The notes beneath the pieces were generated by a model. The model was not told where the DNA came from. It saw only the letters and a list, made by a program, of their open reading frames with translations, and searched no databases. Positions 61,491 to 64,000 of a DNA stretch of 64,000 nucleotides are shown piece by piece. The stretch's first letter is position 1. The number at the start of each line of letters is the position of its first letter. Position numbers and translations under genes: made by a program. Origin of the DNA: Streptomyces sp. S465 (lineage in GTDB: Bacteria; Actinomycetota; Actinomycetes; Streptomycetales; Streptomycetaceae). The stretch is taken from the NCBI RefSeq assembly GCF_026898115.1, contig NZ_CP114036.1:8240001-8304000 (forward strand). The letters run 5' to 3'.

Positions 61491-61614
61491 TGCACGTCCG
61501 CCCATCGTGAGGCCGTACGGCACCGCCCGCCCCTGTGCCCCGCCCGTGCACACGTGTGCTCCTGTGCCTGCCGCGTGGCCGGGCCGTGCCGCATGGCCGT
61601 CTGGAAGGAGGACC

Positions 61615-63999
61615 ATGCGCATGACTCCGAGGGCCGCGCTGGCGGCCGTGGTGCTGCTGGTGGCGGGCGGGGGGCTGGCCGACCCCGTCCGGGCCAGTGC
61701 CTTACCGGACCGGGGCGCGGCCCGCGCCGCCGCGGACGGTCCCGCGCTCACCGTCGACGCCACCACCGGGCGCCACCCGATCGATCCGCACATCTACGGG
61801 ATCAACTTCGCCGACGAGTCGCTGGCCGAGGAGCTGCGGCTGCCGGTCCGGCGGTGGGGCGGAAACGCCACGACCCGCTACAACTACCAGCTCGACGCCT
61901 ACAACGCGGGCGCGGACTGGTACTTCGAGAACCTCTTTTACGACAACGGCACCGACGGGCTGCCAGACGGCTCCGAGGCCGACAAGTTCATCGACCAGAA
62001 CCGCCGCACCGGCACCGACACCGTGCTGACCGTGCCGATGAGCGGCTGGACGACGGCGGCCCGCAACACCGCCTGCGGCTTCAGCATCGCCCGTTACGGA
62101 CCCCAGCAGGGCAGCGACGCCCAGTGGCGCCCGGACTGCGGCAACGGGGTGAAGAGCGACGGCACCAACGTCACCGGCAACGATCCGGCCGACACCAGCG
62201 TGGCCGCGGGACCGGAGTTCACGGGGGACTGGGTGCGGTATCTCAACCGCGCCTACGGGAGCGCGGACGACGGCGGGGTGCGCTTCTACGACCTCGACAA
62301 CGAGCCCGACCTGTGGCACAGCACCCACCGGGACGTCCACCCGGACGGCGCGGGCTACGACGAGCTGCGGGACCGCGCCTACGCCACCGCCGACGCGATC
62401 AAGGACGCCGATCCGGGGGCGAAGACCCTCGGCCCGGTCGGCTGGGGCTTCAACTCCCTGATCTACTCCGGCCTCGACCAGAAGACCTGCAACGAGAAGG
62501 GCGGCGACTGCTGGTCCAACCCGCCGGACCGGGCGGCCCACGGCGGACTGCAGTTCGCCCCCTGGTACCTCCAGCAGATGAAGGCGTACGAGCAGAGCCA
62601 CGGCCGCCGCGTCCTGGACTACTTCGACGAGCACATCTACCCGCAGCAGTCCGGCGTGTTCGGCGACGCCGTCGACGCGGACACCCAGGCCCTGCGGCTG
62701 CGCTCCACACGGCAGCTGTGGGACCCCACGTACGTGGACGAGAGCTGGATCAACCAGCCGGTGCAGTTCATCCCCCGGATGCGGTCCCTGGTCGACGAGA
62801 ACTACCCGGGCACCAAGCTCGCCATCACCGAGTACAACTGGGGCGCGCTGAACCACATCAACGGGGCCCTCGCCCAGGCCGATGTGCTCGGCATCTTCGG
62901 GCGGGAGGGGCTGGACCTGGCCACCTTGTGGGACCCGCCCGCCGCCACCGAGCCCGGTGCCTACGCCTTCCGGATGTTCCGCAACTACGACGGCGAGGGC
63001 GGCTCGTTCGGCGAGACCGCGGTCCACGCGGCCAGCGCCGACCAGGAGAAGCTCGCCGTCTACGCGGCCGAACGCGCCAGTGACCACGCGCTGACCGTGG
63101 TGGTCGTCAACAAGACCACCGGCGACCTGACCGCCCCGGTGTCCCTGACCGGCGGCACCGGAACGGCCGGGGCGGCGCAGGCCTACCGCTACGGCCAGGA
63201 CGACACCACCGCGATACAGCACCTGGCCGACCAGCCGCTGACCGACGGCGGCTTCACCACGACCTTCCCCGCGTACTCCATCACCACCTATGTGCTGCCC
63301 GCCGGGTCCGCCGAGGCGGACCCGCCCACCGCCCCCGGCAACCCCGCCGCCACCGCGGTCGGTTCGGACCGGGCCACCCTGACCTGGACCGCGTCCACCG
63401 CCGGGTCCTCCCCGGTGGCGAGCTACCAGGTGTACTCCGGCGACCCCGCCGGCACCGCTGCGGTGGCCACCGTCGACGCCCCCGCCACGAGCGCCACCGT
63501 CACCGGGCTGTCCCCGGCCACCGCCTACACCTTCCGGGTGGTGGCCAAGGACACCGCGGGCCGCTCTTCCCCACCGTCCGCCCCGGTGCGGGTGACCACC
63601 GCCGCGGCCCAGCCGGCCGGCTGCACGGTCGACTACCGGGTGGGCAACGACTGGGGCACCGGTTTCACCGCCACCGTCACGCTCACCAACCGGGGCCCCG
63701 CGCTGAACGGCTGGCGGCTCGGCTTCTCCTTCACCGGCGACCAGAAGGTCACCCACGGCTGGAACGGCACCTGGAGCCAGAGTGGCGCCGCCGTCACCGC
63801 CAAGGACGCCGGCTGGAACGCCGCCCTGGCCACCGGCACGTCCACGACCATCGGATTCAACGGCTCCTACACCGGGACGAACGCCGCGCCACGGGACTTC
63901 ACCCTGAACGGCGAGCCCTGCGCCGTCCCCGGCACCGCGGCCGCCGCACGGATCGCGGCCCCGGTCGGACACGCGCCCGGGGACGGGGCCGTACACGGA
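61615..63999 (+). CDS. Secreted GH44 cellulase/xyloglucanase with Fn3 and CBM2, partial
   Basis: The ORF starts at ATG 61615, with GGAAGGAGG just upstream, and runs off the right edge after 795 codons. Residues 1-28 form a signal peptide (LAAVVLLVAGGG). The GH44 catalytic domain covers about 45-450, with YGINFAD, RWGGNATTRYN, the acid/base Glu in DLDNEPDLW and the nucleophile Glu in AITEYNWG. An Fn3 domain (about 570-660) and a family 2 cellulose-binding module (about 665-765; CTVDYRVGNDWG to DFTLNGEPC) follow. It should cut beta-glucan or xyloglucan outside the cell. The CebR box upstream fits induction by cellobiose. The C-terminal end is outside the window. Confidence 0.94.
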   Translation, partial: MRMTPRAALAAVVLLVAGGGLADPVRASALPDRGAARAAADGPALTVDATTGRHPIDPHIYGINFADESLAEELRLPVRRWGGNATTRYNYQLDAYNAGADWYFENLFYDNGTDGLPDGSEADKFIDQNRRTGTDTVLTVPMSGWTTAARNTACGFSIARYGPQQGSDAQWRPDCGNGVKSDGTNVTGNDPADTSVAAGPEFTGDWVRYLNRAYGSADDGGVRFYDLDNEPDLWHSTHRDVHPDGAGYDELRDRAYATADAIKDADPGAKTLGPVGWGFNSLIYSGLDQKTCNEKGGDCWSNPPDRAAHGGLQFAPWYLQQMKAYEQSHGRRVLDYFDEHIYPQQSGVFGDAVDADTQALRLRSTRQLWDPTYVDESWINQPVQFIPRMRSLVDENYPGTKLAITEYNWGALNHINGALAQADVLGIFGREGLDLATLWDPPAATEPGAYAFRMFRNYDGEGGSFGETAVHAASADQEKLAVYAAERASDHALTVVVVNKTTGDLTAPVSLTGGTGTAGAAQAYRYGQDDTTAIQHLADQPLTDGGFTTTFPAYSITTYVLPAGSAEADPPTAPGNPAATAVGSDRATLTWTASTAGSSPVASYQVYSGDPAGTAAVATVDAPATSATVTGLSPATAYTFRVVAKDTAGRSSPPSAPVRVTTAAAQPAGCTVDYRVGNDWGTGFTATVTLTNRGPALNGWRLGFSFTGDQKVTHGWNGTWSQSGAAVTAKDAGWNAALATGTSTTIGFNGSYTGTNAAPRDFTLNGEPCAVPGTAAAARIAAPVGHAPGDGAVHG

Positions 64000-64000
64000 T

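Noticed and set aside
61702..63996. 764-codon minus-strand frame opposite the cellulase
   Set aside because: The plus strand encodes an unmistakable GH44-Fn3-CBM2 protein with signal peptide and ribosome binding site.

Overview
The DNA is very GC-rich, with long type I polyketide synthase (PKS) genes, GTG starts, coupled stop/start codons and a perfect CebR box. This points to a Streptomyces or close relative. No rRNA, tRNA, CRISPR array or intact insertion sequence was seen.

Region 1 (1-34032, minus strand) holds four PKS genes read right to left, in colinear order. The first has a loading module (CoA ligase, dead ketoreductase, ACP) and modules 1 and 2. The second is module 3, the third is modules 4 and 5, and the fourth is module 6, cut by the left window edge. 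Every complete extension module has KS, AT, DH, KR and ACP; modules 2 and 3 also have ER. AT signatures suggest malonate in modules 2 and 6, methylmalonate in module 4, and an unusual FAGHS class in modules 1, 3 and 5. No thioesterase lies in the window.

Region 2 (34033-42000) supplies the building blocks. It has a chorismatase of the FkbO/Hyg5 family with Hyg5-like (3-hydroxybenzoate) active-site residues, an AtaL/DUF1857 protein, an MFS exporter, and a five-gene methoxymalonyl-ACP operon in the order fkbG-K-J-I-H. The inference is an aromatic-primed, reduced polyketide with methoxy branches. I do not recognise it as a named compound. Paired CCCCCTAG repeats lie at both the PKS/chorismatase promoter and the fkbG promoter, so one regulator may control both.

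Region 3 (42000-64000) is not PKS-related. It contains a cupin/carboxymuconolactone decarboxylase/XRE set, a GNAT and a DinB protein, a D-tartrate dehydratase-like gene with a DctA transporter and GntR regulator, a dienelactone hydrolase, and an epoxide hydrolase/FAH hydrolase/SCO6745-like operon with a LysR regulator. It also has a PrpF/MatC-like pair with a LysR regulator, a lipoate ligase, and a secreted GH44 cellulase behind a CebR box. Decayed gene pieces (an SDR tail, a DsbA/carboxymuconolactone decarboxylase chimera, and xanthine dehydrogenase and SDR remnants) show that this flank is being rearranged.
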